Of a stretch of 64,000 nucleotides of DNA, positions 16,101-25,583 are shown in pieces. The stretch is taken from contig JBBFLV010000007.1 in the NCBI GenBank assembly GCA_037478835.1, positions 75,442 through 139,441 of the forward strand, read 5' to 3'. Under the pieces are notes generated by a model that saw only the letters and a program-made list of their open reading frames with translations, did no database searches and was not told where the DNA came from. Position numbers and translations under genes: made by a program. The first letter of the stretch is position 1. Each line of letters starts with the position of its first letter. The DNA comes from 630D-37 sp037478835 (GTDB lineage: Bacteria > Chloroflexota > Anaerolineae > Anaerolineales > Villigracilaceae).

Positions 16101-18008
16101 CTAAATATCCAGATTGCGCACCGCCTTGGCATGGGTCTGGATAAAACGGCGGCGCGGATCCACCGCATCGCCCATCAGCATATCGAAGGTGCGATCGGCT
16201 TCGGCGGCATCCTCAATCGTGACCAGAAGCAGGGTGCGCGTTTCGGGATTCATCGTCGTTTCCCAAAGCTGCTGCGGATTCATCTCGCCCAACCCCTTAT
16301 AGCGTTGCACGCTGACCTTTTCACCGTCCAAGGATTTCAGAATCTCATCTTTTTCGGCATCACTATAGGCATAGCGCACCTGATTCTTCCAGGCCAGGCG
16401 ATAGAGAGGAGGTTGAGCAATGTAGAGATGTCCTTCTTCGATCAGGGGTTGCATATAGCGGAAGAAGAAGGTCAGCAGCAGCGTGCGAATGTGACTACCA
16501 TCCACATCGGCATCGCACATCAGGATGATGCGTCCATAGCGCAGATTGCTCAGATCGAAATTATCACCGATCCCGGTGCCGAGGGCGGAGATGATCGCCT
16601 TGACCTCGTTGTTGCTCAGGATTTTATCCAAGCGCGAGCGTTCGGTGTTCAGGATTTTGCCGCGCAGAGGCAGGATGGCCTGGAAATGACGATCGCGCCC
16701 TTGTTTGGCTGAACCACCGGCCGAATCGCCCTCGACAATGAAGAGCTCGGTTTTGCTCGGATCGCGTTCGGAACAATCGGCCAGTTTACCGGGCAAGGTC
16801 AGGCTCTCCAGTGCCGATTTGCGGATCACCAGATCGCGGGCCTTGCGGGCCGCATCGCGAGCGCGAGCGGAGGTCAGACATTTTTGCACAATGGCTCGTG
16901 CGGCGGATGGATTCTCTTCGAGAAAGGTCGCAAAGGCCTCGCCCACCACCTGCTGCACGTAGGTTTGCACCTCGGCGTTCATCAGTTTGACTTTGGTTTG
17001 CGATTCAAACTGCGGATCGGGATGTTTGATACTGACGATCGCCGTCAACCCTTCGCGCGTATCATCGCCGGTGAAGTTCGGATCGTTTTCCTTCAACAGG
17101 CCGTTTTTCCGGGCATAATCGTTGATCACGCGCGTGATTGCCGTCCGCAGGCCGGTCAGGTGCGTGCCGCCATCCACGGTGTTGATGGTATTGGCAAACG
17201 AGTAGACCGATTCCGTATATGCATCGGTGTACTGAATCGCCGCCTCGATCCCGATCCCCTCCACCTGCTTCTCAATGTACACCACCGGGTGCAACACCTG
17301 ACGGTTGCGGTTCAGGTAGCGCACAAACGAGGTGATTCCGCCCTCGAAGTAGAACGTCAATTCCCGATTCGAGCGCTCATCGACAAAGTGGATGGTCACG
17401 CCACGGGTCACGAAGGCCATTTCACGGAAACGCTGGGCCAACGTCTCAAAGCGATATTCCACGTCCTTGAAAATTTCCGCATCGAATTTGAAGGTCGTCT
17501 TCGTGCCCGTTTCGTGCTCTTTGACTTTGCCGATCACCTGCACCGGGGTGACGGGATAGCCGCGCTCATAGCGCTGGAAATAGCGCTGTCCGTTGCGCTT
17601 GACTTCTACCTCACACCATTCGGAAAGCGCGTTCACCGCGCTGACGCCCACTCCATGCAGACCACCAGACACCTTGTACCCGCCGCCGCCGAATTTGCCG
17701 CCGGCGTGTAGCGTCGTCATGACCACTTCCAGCGCCGATTTTTTCATCTGCGGGTGAATATCCACCGGGATGCCGCGACCGTTGTCCTCCACGGTCACGC
17801 TCTGATCGGGATGGATGATCACTTCGATGCGGGTGCAGGCACCGGCCAGTGCCTCGTCGATTGAATTGTCTACGACTTCATAGACCAGATGATGAAGTGC
17901 TTTAACATCCGTACCACCGACGTACATTCCCGGCCGTCGGCGCACGGCTTCCAATCCTTCCAATACCTGGATGCTACTGGCATCGTATCGCAGTTCTTCT
18001 GTTGTCAC
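16101..18008 (-). CDS. gyrB: DNA gyrase subunit B
   Basis: A 635-residue ATPase subunit of the type II topoisomerase that introduces negative supercoils. Seen in order: RRRPGMYVGG and EVVDNSIDEA (GHKL ATPase), DNGRGIPV, GGLHGVGVSAVNALS (Mg-ATP lid), the Toprim motif EGDSAGGSAKQGRDRHFQAI with its catalytic Glu, DADVDGSHI, and the C-terminal QRYKGLGEMNPQQLWETTMNP. Length is standard for a short-form GyrB. The start is taken as GTG at 18008, because the earlier in-frame GTG at 18020 lies inside the ribosome site (GGAGG, 18014-18018). gyrA is not in the window. The gene sits between a cyclase and a histidine kinase rather than beside dnaA or recF. Confidence 0.96.
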   Translation of the reverse strand: MTTEELRYDASSIQVLEGLEAVRRRPGMYVGGTDVKALHHLVYEVVDNSIDEALAGACTRIEVIIHPDQSVTVEDNGRGIPVDIHPQMKKSALEVVMTTLHAGGKFGGGGYKVSGGLHGVGVSAVNALSEWCEVEVKRNGQRYFQRYERGYPVTPVQVIGKVKEHETGTKTTFKFDAEIFKDVEYRFETLAQRFREMAFVTRGVTIHFVDERSNRELTFYFEGGITSFVRYLNRNRQVLHPVVYIEKQVEGIGIEAAIQYTDAYTESVYSFANTINTVDGGTHLTGLRTAITRVINDYARKNGLLKENDPNFTGDDTREGLTAIVSIKHPDPQFESQTKVKLMNAEVQTYVQQVVGEAFATFLEENPSAARAIVQKCLTSARARDAARKARDLVIRKSALESLTLPGKLADCSERDPSKTELFIVEGDSAGGSAKQGRDRHFQAILPLRGKILNTERSRLDKILSNNEVKAIISALGTGIGDNFDLSNLRYGRIILMCDADVDGSHIRTLLLTFFFRYMQPLIEEGHLYIAQPPLYRLAWKNQVRYAYSDAEKDEILKSLDGEKVSVQRYKGLGEMNPQQLWETTMNPETRTLLLVTIEDAAEADRTFDMLMGDAVDPRRRFIQTHAKAVRNLDI

Positions 18009-18182
18009 ACATGCCTCCACAGACGTGCTTTTACAGGAAGTTGGCCTTCCAAGCCGTCTTCTCCGAACGTTTCGATTTAGGGAATTGCCCTTCCGGGTTA
18101 CGATTCCGGCACCGACTCAAGCGCAACAAGGAAAGAACGATGCCTTGTTCTCGTTGCAACCGCCAAAACCCGGTTGGCCTCT

Positions 18183-19877
18183 TCATTTTATCACATCCAG
18201 CACTTCCCAAACTTCCACAGGCTGTGTTTTCCCCTTCAAGGCAAGCGGTGTGAACGGTACGGCCTTGACCCGATCGCACACTTGTTCATAAACTGCACGC
18301 GTGATCAGAATCTGATCCATCCCCGCATTCTCCTGAATGCGTTTGGCCGTATTCACACTATCCCCCAGGGCTGTATACTCTAGGCGCTTCTCATGTCCGA
18401 TCCACCCCAAGACGGCCGGACCGCAGTGAATTCCCACGCCAAAGGAAAGATGCGCCTCCGCCGGCAAACGCTGATGCAGCTCATGGATCGCCTGGCGAAT
18501 GCGCAACGCCGCACGAATGGCACGCAAATGGTGATCGGGTTGAGGCAGCGGAGCATTGAACCAGGCCATCACCGCATCTCCCAAGAACTTATCCACCGTG
18601 CCTTCTTCGGCCAGGACGGCATCGGCTGCCGCGGCCAGGTACTGATTGAGCACCCGAACCAGCTCTTCCGGTGTATGTCGTTCGCTATAGGAAGTAAAGC
18701 CGCGAATATCGGCAAAGAGGATCGTCAGTTCGACCTCTTTCCCCCCAATGCGCAAGCTGTTCAGGTCCATCTGCTCCAACACGGCCGGCGAAACCATCCG
18801 CTCCAGCAAGCGTCGCTGGGCTTCGAGTTTTTTACGTTCCGTTAGATCATCGAGAACGATGGCTACGCCTTGCACCCGATCGCTATCATCCTTCAAAGGT
18901 GCCAGGTTCAAACGCCAATCCATCGCACCGCGCCCCGGCACCTGCGGTGAAAGCTCAAGGTCCAACACCGCCTGCTCTTTTCGACGTACGATCTCTATGT
19001 GAGGATGAATGATGGGAAAGATCGGCGCAAGGGCCTCTCGCAGCGGACGTCCCAGCAGCTCCGCCGAGGTCCGCCCCAGAATGCGCTCCGCCGCCCGATT
19101 GCAAAGCGTAATCTGCTCCTCGACGTTGGTGGTGATCACCCCGCTGGTGATAGAAGAAAAGACGTTGTCCAACAAGTTCTTCAATTCGGTCACTTCGGCC
19201 AGCGTTTGTCGCAGAGAGCTGAAGAGCCTAGCATTTTCAATGGCAATTGCCGCCTGATTGGCAAAACTGGCGAGCAAATCACGTTCTGCTTCGGTAAAAA
19301 TGCCCGTGCGGACGCGGTTATCGGTGTAGATGACACCGATCAGGTTCTCCTTGATCTTCAGCGGTACACAAAGGATGGAACGGAGATTAAAAGCGATAAT
19401 GCTAGCTTGGCTATCGAAGCGCGGGTCTTCCTGGGCATTGGTGGTCAAAACGGCCTCACCGCTCTCCACCACCCGACGAATCACCGTACGACTGATGGCA
19501 AATTCGGAAGGATGTAACGAAGCTTGTTCCCAGTTCCGGGCGATCCGAATGCTCATTTCGCCGTCTGCTTCGCGCAACATCAGAAAACCGCGCTCTGCGC
19601 CGGTAATGCGGATAATGGTATCCATTACCGATTCCAGCACCGTCTGAATATCCAGCGAAGAGTTAACCACCTGCCCAATGCGCGCCAACTCCTGCAGATC
19701 GCGATACTTGTCCTCAAATTGCTCGATCTGCGCCGCCAGCGCGTTCAAGTTTTCCGCCAATTGCTGACAGGTGTTCGCCAGCGTTTCGGCCCTACTTTTT
19801 GCCAGACCTGCGGCCCGTTGTGCCAAAATTTTCAACTGTTTGCCAAAAGTAATCGGTGTTGTATTTTCACTGCCCAT
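18183..19877 (-). CDS. Class III adenylate cyclase with coiled coil, GAF and PAS sensor domains
   Basis: A 564-residue cytoplasmic enzyme predicted to make cAMP. An N-terminal coiled coil (~5-70) is followed by GAF (~75-225), PAS (~235-350) and the cyclase catalytic domain (~380-555). Metal-binding Asp390 is in FADIRGF and Asp434 in KFLGDAVMAWF; Lys430 and the Asp in YTALGDSVNTAKR are the ATP-selecting pair, and Asn and Arg in the last motif fit transition-state residues. The start is taken at ATG 19877, 7 nt after the stop of the transglutaminase-like gene. A longer open frame to 19961 would overlap that gene. Neighbouring gyrB is leftward in the same direction. Confidence 0.9.
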   Translation of the reverse strand: MGSENTTPITFGKQLKILAQRAAGLAKSRAETLANTCQQLAENLNALAAQIEQFEDKYRDLQELARIGQVVNSSLDIQTVLESVMDTIIRITGAERGFLMLREADGEMSIRIARNWEQASLHPSEFAISRTVIRRVVESGEAVLTTNAQEDPRFDSQASIIAFNLRSILCVPLKIKENLIGVIYTDNRVRTGIFTEAERDLLASFANQAAIAIENARLFSSLRQTLAEVTELKNLLDNVFSSITSGVITTNVEEQITLCNRAAERILGRTSAELLGRPLREALAPIFPIIHPHIEIVRRKEQAVLDLELSPQVPGRGAMDWRLNLAPLKDDSDRVQGVAIVLDDLTERKKLEAQRRLLERMVSPAVLEQMDLNSLRIGGKEVELTILFADIRGFTSYSERHTPEELVRVLNQYLAAAADAVLAEEGTVDKFLGDAVMAWFNAPLPQPDHHLRAIRAALRIRQAIHELHQRLPAEAHLSFGVGIHCGPAVLGWIGHEKRLEYTALGDSVNTAKRIQENAGMDQILITRAVYEQVCDRVKAVPFTPLALKGKTQPVEVWEVLDVIK

Positions 19878-19884
19878 GAGACTC

Positions 19885-22137
19885 TCACATAAAATGGAAA
19901 TATCTCCTCTTCCAAGCGGCATAGCGAATGTGTTGTGCCGCCCGTTGCGCCCGGCGCACATGACCGGTCACTTTGCCATAAACGGCGGCCTGATATTCGG
20001 CGAGCAGTTCCTCGATCGCTTCTCTGGCCTCCGGCAATGCCTCTATAAGGCGCTGTGCGCGCTCGGCCGGTGTAGCCGAGGCCGGCACATGCACACCCAA
20101 CCGCTGCAGAGAACGGTTAATCTCCTCAAAGGAGCGCTCTAGCGAGGAAAGGCCACTCCAACGCGCCCAATCCCTCAGCCATTTTGGGGATTTAAGACCA
20201 TAACGTTCGAGATTCTTCTGTAAGTATAACGGAAAATTGCCTTTTGGGATATAGCGTCTTATGATTATAAAGAAAAGGACGAGGACGAACACCACCCCGA
20301 ACAAAAGCCACCCAACGGACTTTTGCCCCACCGGAGCCGTTTCCTCTTCCGGTTCCGCTCGCGGCGTGTGCGGGACCTCGGGCACTGGCGTCGCCGAAAT
20401 CGGCTTTTGCGTTGCCGTAGCTACCGGACGGGAAGGACGCACCAGCGCCGCCTGGCTCACCGTCGGCTCGAACTCCACCCATCCCCATCCCGGAAAATAG
20501 ACTTCCGGCCAGGCATGGGCATGGCGAGCGCGGATGATATACCTACCCTCCCCTACGAATTCCCCCTGGGCGTATCCCGTGGCCAGCCGTGCCGGCACCC
20601 CCACGGCACGCAATAGGAGCACTTCGGCCGAAGCGTAGTAATTACAAAACCCCTGTCGGTGCTCAAAGAGAAACCATTCCATCACATCCCGATCAGTTGG
20701 TGGAGGGGGGATGCGCTCAGCGTATGCAATATTCTCTCGCAGGTAACGTGTGATCGCCTCGGCTTTGTCGTAGCGCGTCAGCGCCGTGGCCGTGATCGCC
20801 TGTGCCAGCTCTCGCAGCCGCGGCGAAAAATTCTCCGGCAGCTGCAGATAACGATCCAGCACCCAGCGCGGTATATCTCCTTCTGCTTCCCGTAGTTCCT
20901 CGATAGAAGGGGTAATATAACGTGCTTGTAGTACATAGCGTGCCCCTCTTTCGATGCCGTCCATCGCTTGAAGCGTCAACACATCCAGCGAAGCAACGCC
21001 GATGCGGAAACCGCTCAAGCGAACGGGCACATTCACGCTCCGCGGCGTAGCAAACAGATAGAGCCAAGGCGAATACCGCTGAAGCTCAAACGAGGCACGC
21101 AATTCCCGGCCGCGCGCTGGCAAGAAGGTCGGCAAATCCTGCAAAGGCGGAACCGACACCTCTTCCGTCGGGCTGGCGCTCCAGAAATCCCCTTCAAACC
21201 GATCGAAGACTTGCTCCCGCCAGTAATAGCGCGTCACCTGGGCCTCGGCGGGTACCTGAACGGTAAACACGACATCTTCCCCCCGCGCGCTTTCGAGCCC
21301 CAGTGACAATCTCCGCGGCATCGGGCTACCTCCTCCCCGGCGCTGGAGAGGCTCAACAATATTGGACAGGCGCTCGCGAGTCGGTTCCCAGGCTTTGCGG
21401 AGCTGCTCCCAAGCTCTTTGCACCGGTGAAGCAGGGCTAAGCGCCCATGGGATCAACCAGGCCAAGAGCAAAACGAGCAAGCTCACCCGGAAAGCGCTGA
21501 CGCCTAGATCGTGCACTGCCTCCGAATGGAGCACTGTACCCTGCTGCTGCCACGAGGCTTGGCTTTGCCGAGCGTGATGGCGGGCGATGAGCAGAGCTAC
21601 CAACAAAAGATAAAACCATAAGGTCGCTGCCGCCGGTTGGACGGGATCGTAGCTATAGAGCGCCGTCAACACCAGAGAGGGCGGGGTAAGCACAGCCCAA
21701 AGGTGGTGATGCCGCGTCCAGACAAAACCGCACCACAAACCGAGCAGCCAGAAGAGGGTATAGCCCAAAATCGTAAACAGGAGAGGGTCGGTCAGCGGTT
21801 CGCCGCGGAAGAAAAGTTGCAAACTCCAATTCAGGTGCCACCCCAGCAGGTTCAAACGGGCGAACAGCGGAAGCGATGCATCCATCTCGATCGGATACAG
21901 ATAAAAGTGCGGCAATGCAATCGCACTGTAACCTGCCACCAACAGCGCGATTCCCTTGCGCCGAAAGCGGCTCATACCCAAAAGATATCCGAGCAACGTA
22001 CTCCAGAAAACAATGACCGGCAAATAGACAAGCGCCTCCGTCCATCCGGTAAGGTTGGCACGTACCGTCACCGTGAGTAGAATCCCCAATAAGAGGAAGG
22101 CAGAAAAAAGGTCCCAGGTTGACGAAAAAAGGCTCAT
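19885..22137 (-). CDS. Transglutaminase-like membrane protein (TgpA/DUF3488 type)
   Basis: A 750-residue membrane protein. About seven N-terminal helices (to ~residue 235) are followed by an extracytoplasmic region with a transglutaminase-core domain: QGFCNYYASAEVLLLRAVGVPAR with catalytic Cys498, and RARHAHAWPEVYFPG with His541 as the likely catalytic His. The third residue lies in WVEFEPT, where Asp is more usual, so Glu is an oddity. A Pro-rich stretch, one more TM helix (SVGWLLFGVVFVLVLFF) and a C-terminal DUF4129-like cytoplasmic tail follow. The family is implicated in envelope protein cross-linking or proteolysis; the substrate is unknown. It heads the leftward operon with the cyclase. 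Confidence 0.88.
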   Translation of the reverse strand: MSLFSSTWDLFSAFLLLGILLTVTVRANLTGWTEALVYLPVIVFWSTLLGYLLGMSRFRRKGIALLVAGYSAIALPHFYLYPIEMDASLPLFARLNLLGWHLNWSLQLFFRGEPLTDPLLFTILGYTLFWLLGLWCGFVWTRHHHLWAVLTPPSLVLTALYSYDPVQPAAATLWFYLLLVALLIARHHARQSQASWQQQGTVLHSEAVHDLGVSAFRVSLLVLLLAWLIPWALSPASPVQRAWEQLRKAWEPTRERLSNIVEPLQRRGGGSPMPRRLSLGLESARGEDVVFTVQVPAEAQVTRYYWREQVFDRFEGDFWSASPTEEVSVPPLQDLPTFLPARGRELRASFELQRYSPWLYLFATPRSVNVPVRLSGFRIGVASLDVLTLQAMDGIERGARYVLQARYITPSIEELREAEGDIPRWVLDRYLQLPENFSPRLRELAQAITATALTRYDKAEAITRYLRENIAYAERIPPPPTDRDVMEWFLFEHRQGFCNYYASAEVLLLRAVGVPARLATGYAQGEFVGEGRYIIRARHAHAWPEVYFPGWGWVEFEPTVSQAALVRPSRPVATATQKPISATPVPEVPHTPRAEPEEETAPVGQKSVGWLLFGVVFVLVLFFIIIRRYIPKGNFPLYLQKNLERYGLKSPKWLRDWARWSGLSSLERSFEEINRSLQRLGVHVPASATPAERAQRLIEALPEAREAIEELLAEYQAAVYGKVTGHVRRAQRAAQHIRYAAWKRRYFHFM

Positions 22138-22165
22138 GATCTAGCGCACCGATCTTGGTTTTTAG

Positions 22166-22171
22166 ATTATA
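22166..22171 (-). promoter_or_regulatory. -10 element (TATAAT) for the transglutaminase-like gene operon
   Basis: A perfect TATAAT on the minus strand lies 29 nt upstream of the ATG of the transglutaminase-like gene. No good -35 is visible, because the upstream DNA is the tandem repeat block. Confidence 0.45.
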
Positions 22172-22185
22172 CTGCTAGTATTGCA

Positions 22186-22266
22186 GTCCACCATCCACGG
22201 TCTACGGTCTACCGTCCACCACGATCCATCGTCCACCACGGTCCATGGTCTACCGTCCACCGTCTA
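22186..22266. repeat. Tandem 17-bp repeat block (GTCCACCACGGTCCAT type)
   Basis: The core contains two adjacent 17-bp units, CGTCCACCACGATCCAT (22213-22229) and CGTCCACCACGGTCCAT (22230-22246), differing at one base. It is flanked by two exact copies of GGTCTACCGTCCACC (22206-22220 and 22247-22261). Many sub-words are near-palindromic (ACGGTCTACCGT). It lies in the divergent promoter region between the transglutaminase-like and PAP2 genes. Confidence 0.8.
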
Positions 22267-22290
22267 TAAACAACAAGGAGGAAATCTCTC

Positions 22291-23265
22291 ATGAGCGAAC
22301 TGCTGCAGCTGGTCATTTTCGTTCAGGGATGGGGCCCTTCCTGGGAAGGGATCATGCGCTTCTTTAGCTTCCTGGGCACGGAGGAGTTCTTTCTGTTGGT
22401 CCTGCCGCTGATCTACTGGAGCGTGGATTTTGCTTTGGGGCTGCGCGTGGGCGTAATCTTGCTCACCAGTGGTGCATTGAACACCTTATTCAAGATGCTC
22501 TTCCATGCCCCGCGGCCGTATTGGGTCAGCGAGCAGGTAGTTCCTCTCTCAGCCGAAACCTCTTTCGGCATTCCTTCCGGGCATGCGCAAATCAGCGTAG
22601 GTGTCTGGGGAATGATCGCCGCAGGGCTACGGCGCACCTGGTCAACCGTTCTGGCCGTCTTGCTCATCTTTTTCATCGGTCTGTCGCGTCTCTATCTTGG
22701 TGTTCACTTCCCTCAAGATGTGTTAGTCGGATGGATCATCGGCGGATTGCTTTTGTGGGGATTCTTGCGTCTGGAAGAACCTTTCCTGCGCCGTTTTCGC
22801 CGTCTCTCTTTCGGGTGGCAGCTTGCCTCGGTGTGGTTGTTTTCGCTGGCTTTGATCTTCTGCGGCATTGCCTTGCGTGCATGGAATACGACGGAACTTC
22901 CCTCGGAATGGATTCGCCTGGCAACGCGCGGTGGGTTAGAAGTTCCTGAACCATGGAATATCGGCGCCATCGTTTCCCCGGCGGCCGCTCTGTTTGGAAT
23001 GGTGGCCGGTGCACTCTGGCTCACTTCCTTGGGTGGATTTACACCGGCCGGCAAGTGGTGGCAACATCTGTTGCGCTATGGGCTCGGTCTGCTTGGAGTG
23101 CTGATTTTGTGGATGGGATTAGGAGCCATCTTTCCCCGCGGCGAAACTTGGCTTGCGCTCTCCCTACGCTATGTGCGCTATGCCCTGATCGGCTTCTGGA
23201 TCGGTGGCCTGGCGCCTTACATTTTTCACGGGTGGCTTTCACCTCGTCATCGCCTCGCTTCCTGA
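22291..23265 (+). CDS. PAP2 family membrane phosphatase
   Basis: A 324-residue integral membrane phosphatase. The three-part PAP2 signature is intact: KMLFHAPRP (KX6RP), IPSGHAQ (PSGH) and SRLYLGVHFPQDVLVG (SRX5HX3D). The C-terminal third adds about four helices beyond the core. It probably dephosphorylates lipid phosphates such as undecaprenyl-pyrophosphate or phosphatidic acid at the outer face of the membrane; the substrate is not determined by the motifs. The ribosome site AAGGAGG (22275-22281) fixes the start. It is followed 40 nt later by the kinase gene. Confidence 0.9.
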   Translation: MSELLQLVIFVQGWGPSWEGIMRFFSFLGTEEFFLLVLPLIYWSVDFALGLRVGVILLTSGALNTLFKMLFHAPRPYWVSEQVVPLSAETSFGIPSGHAQISVGVWGMIAAGLRRTWSTVLAVLLIFFIGLSRLYLGVHFPQDVLVGWIIGGLLLWGFLRLEEPFLRRFRRLSFGWQLASVWLFSLALIFCGIALRAWNTTELPSEWIRLATRGGLEVPEPWNIGAIVSPAAALFGMVAGALWLTSLGGFTPAGKWWQHLLRYGLGLLGVLILWMGLGAIFPRGETWLALSLRYVRYALIGFWIGGLAPYIFHGWLSPRHRLAS

Positions 23266-23271
23266 TATAAT
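23263..23271 (+). promoter_or_regulatory. Extended -10 promoter for the Ser/Thr kinase gene
   Basis: TGATATAAT, a perfect TGnTATAAT element, overlaps the stop codon of the PAP2 gene and lies 34 nt before the kinase ATG. No clear -35 is present at 16-18 nt. Confidence 0.5.
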
Positions 23272-23304
23272 TGATAACGATATTTCCACGGAGATAGAAC
23301 AACA

Positions 23305-25488
23305 ATGACCCTTGCGCGAGGCACCCTTTTGCACGGCCGTTATCGAATTATGGAAATCCTGGGCCAAGGGGGCATGGGAGCAATTTACCGTGCCGTAGAT
23401 GAGCGCCTGGGTGTAGATGTTGCAGTCAAAGAAAATTTCTTCACCACCGAGGAATATGCCCGTCAGTTCCGTCTCGAGGCGGTGATCCTGGCCAGCTTGC
23501 GCCATCCGAACCTGCCACGGGTGAGCGATCATTTCGTGGAGGATGAAGGGCAATACTTGGTGATGGATTACATCGAAGGCGAGGATCTGCGCCAGCGTAT
23601 GGAACGCCTGGGCACGATCACCGAAGAAGAGGCCGTATTGATCGGTGCTGCAGTCTGCGATGCGCTGACCTACCTCCACACCCGCAAACCTCCCATCCTG
23701 CATCGCGACATCAAGCCCGGCAACATCAAGATCACACCCGATGGTCATATCTTCCTGGTCGATTTTGGCCTGGCAAAGGTTGTTGAAGGCAGTCAGGCCA
23801 CCTCGACCGGCGCCCGGGCCATGACCCCCGGCTATTCTCCGCCGGAGCAGTATGGCACCGCCCGTACCGATCCGCGCACGGATATCTATTCCCTCGGTGC
23901 AACGCTTTACGCCGCGCTGACCGGCGTGATCCCCGAAGATGGCCTAGCGCGTGCGATGGGTACGGCGGAACTGACCCCTCTGCGCAAGCGCAATCCGAAA
24001 ATTTCGCGGCGCCTGGCGGCAGTGATCGAAAAGGCAATGGCCATCGATCCGGCTGAGCGTTTTCAGAGCGCCGAAGAGTTCAAGCGCGCTTTGCTTGCTT
24101 CCAAAGGCATCAGCGAACGCGAGACCGGTACGTATACCGTTCCGCCTCCTTCTCAGCCTTTCACACCTTCAGCCCAGGCCGAAGAACAGGAGAAACCCTC
24201 CACACCCGTTCCGGCAACCAGTGGTGGAAAATCCCCGATTCCGGTGCCGGTGATGGAGGAAGAGAAACCCTTCCGTCCGCCGAAGCGCAAAAAGCGCCGT
24301 GGGGCCGGCTGTTTGTTCTGGACTTTGCTAGTCCTAGCCGTTTTAATCGGTGGCGGACTTTGGGGCATCTACGCATATCCGGAGAATATCCGGCAGGTTG
24401 CCTCCTCGCTGCCGTTTTCCCTCCCCTTCATCCCATTGCCTGCCACGCCAACGTTCAACGCACCTCCTGAAAATACTCCGCTCCCTCCCACCCCTTCCAA
24501 CACAATTGTGGCATCACCTTCTCTCACCTTGATGCCCCCTACATCCACGCCAACTGCTACCTTGGTCCCAACCAGCACGCCGACTCCCACTCCCACCATT
24601 ACGCCCACGCCAACGCAAACACCCCTGGGGGGTGGATACGGAGAAATTGCCTTTGCTTCGGTTCGGGAAGGAGGAGTCCCCCAAATCTTCATTATGAGTT
24701 TCGATGGGAGCAATGTCCGTCAGATTACCAATCTGCCGGAAGGAGCTTGTCAGCCGTCTTTTGCTCCAGATGGTACGCGGCTGGTCTTTATCTCGCCCTG
24801 CAAAGGCGTACAGGAAAAATATCCCGGCGCAGCCTTGCACATGATCAATGCAGATGGCTCTGGACTGATCGTACTGACCAACGTGCCCGGTGGTGATTTT
24901 GACCCCGCCTGGTCACCAAACGGAAGGCAGATTGCTTTCGCTTCCCTGCGAGACAACAAGCTAGACCTCTACCTTCTCGATCTGGCCGATAATTCGGTCA
25001 CCCCTCTCAACATTTTGGAACGAGGGGACAACGAGGCTTTCCAACCCGTCTGGTCGCCCGATGGCAAATGGTTGGCATTCACACGCCAACGCTATGGGAA
25101 TTATCAGATTTGGGCAATCAACCTGGAGACGGGTGAGAAAATCCAGCTCACCCGTAGCGGCTCGGAGAACAAGGATTACAGCCCTGCCTGGTCGGTGGAT
25201 GGATCGTATCTACTCTTTAGCCAACGCGTTGTTGGCCAGTCAATTGTGCGTGCCCGTCGAGTGGTCGCCGATGGCAGCTCCAGCGCACTTGTGAATTTCG
25301 GCATTTTCTCCCCTGTCGAATCCCTACGCTTTTCAGCGGATGGATATTGGGTACTGTTTGAAAGTACAGATGAAAAAGGCAACCGGGATATTTACCGCGC
25401 CCTGGCCAGCGGTGGAGGGCTCGTACGCCTGACAGACACCCCCGGAAGCGATTTTGACCCCGTCTGGCGACCGCTTACATTGCCGTAA
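23305..25488 (+). CDS. Eukaryote-like Ser/Thr protein kinase with extracellular PD40/TolB-type propeller
   Basis: A 727-residue receptor kinase. The N-terminal kinase domain (~10-265) has the glycine loop GQGGMGAIY, Lys42 in VAVKE, catalytic HRDIKPGN (Asp135) and DFG at 153-155. A Pro-rich linker leads to one TM helix (~333-358), then an extracellular Thr-Pro-rich stalk (~395-445) and repeated WSPDGKWLAF/WSPNGRQIAF blades typical of WD40-like PD40 propellers up to the C-terminus. The outside propeller probably senses a ligand or envelope state and the inside kinase phosphorylates proteins. Targets are unknown; no PASTA repeats are present. It is convergent with efp across a shared terminator. 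Confidence 0.92.
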   Translation: MTLARGTLLHGRYRIMEILGQGGMGAIYRAVDERLGVDVAVKENFFTTEEYARQFRLEAVILASLRHPNLPRVSDHFVEDEGQYLVMDYIEGEDLRQRMERLGTITEEEAVLIGAAVCDALTYLHTRKPPILHRDIKPGNIKITPDGHIFLVDFGLAKVVEGSQATSTGARAMTPGYSPPEQYGTARTDPRTDIYSLGATLYAALTGVIPEDGLARAMGTAELTPLRKRNPKISRRLAAVIEKAMAIDPAERFQSAEEFKRALLASKGISERETGTYTVPPPSQPFTPSAQAEEQEKPSTPVPATSGGKSPIPVPVMEEEKPFRPPKRKKRRGAGCLFWTLLVLAVLIGGGLWGIYAYPENIRQVASSLPFSLPFIPLPATPTFNAPPENTPLPPTPSNTIVASPSLTLMPPTSTPTATLVPTSTPTPTPTITPTPTQTPLGGGYGEIAFASVREGGVPQIFIMSFDGSNVRQITNLPEGACQPSFAPDGTRLVFISPCKGVQEKYPGAALHMINADGSGLIVLTNVPGGDFDPAWSPNGRQIAFASLRDNKLDLYLLDLADNSVTPLNILERGDNEAFQPVWSPDGKWLAFTRQRYGNYQIWAINLETGEKIQLTRSGSENKDYSPAWSVDGSYLLFSQRVVGQSIVRARRVVADGSSSALVNFGIFSPVESLRFSADGYWVLFESTDEKGNRDIYRALASGGGLVRLTDTPGSDFDPVWRPLTLP

Positions 25489-25516
25489 ACAAGCTCAGCC
25501 GATTTGGCTGAAACCA

Positions 25517-25549
25517 AATAAGCAGGGAGTCCTTCTCTCCCTGCTTATT
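25517..25549. terminator. Bidirectional terminator between kinase gene and efp
   Basis: A perfect 13-bp stem AATAAGCAGGGAG with a 7-nt loop and its complement lies 28 nt after the kinase stop. T- and A-rich flanks on both sides fit use from both convergent genes. Confidence 0.9.
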
Positions 25550-25583
25550 CTTTAACTACCGGCCAACAACAAGATTCAGGAAG

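Noticed and set aside
18031..18279. Minus-strand 82-codon frame between the cyclase gene and gyrB
   Set aside because: It overlaps the cyclase end, has no ribosome site and no recognisable motif.
22186..22266. CRISPR array
   Set aside because: Units are adjacent with no unique spacers, and no cas genes are near.
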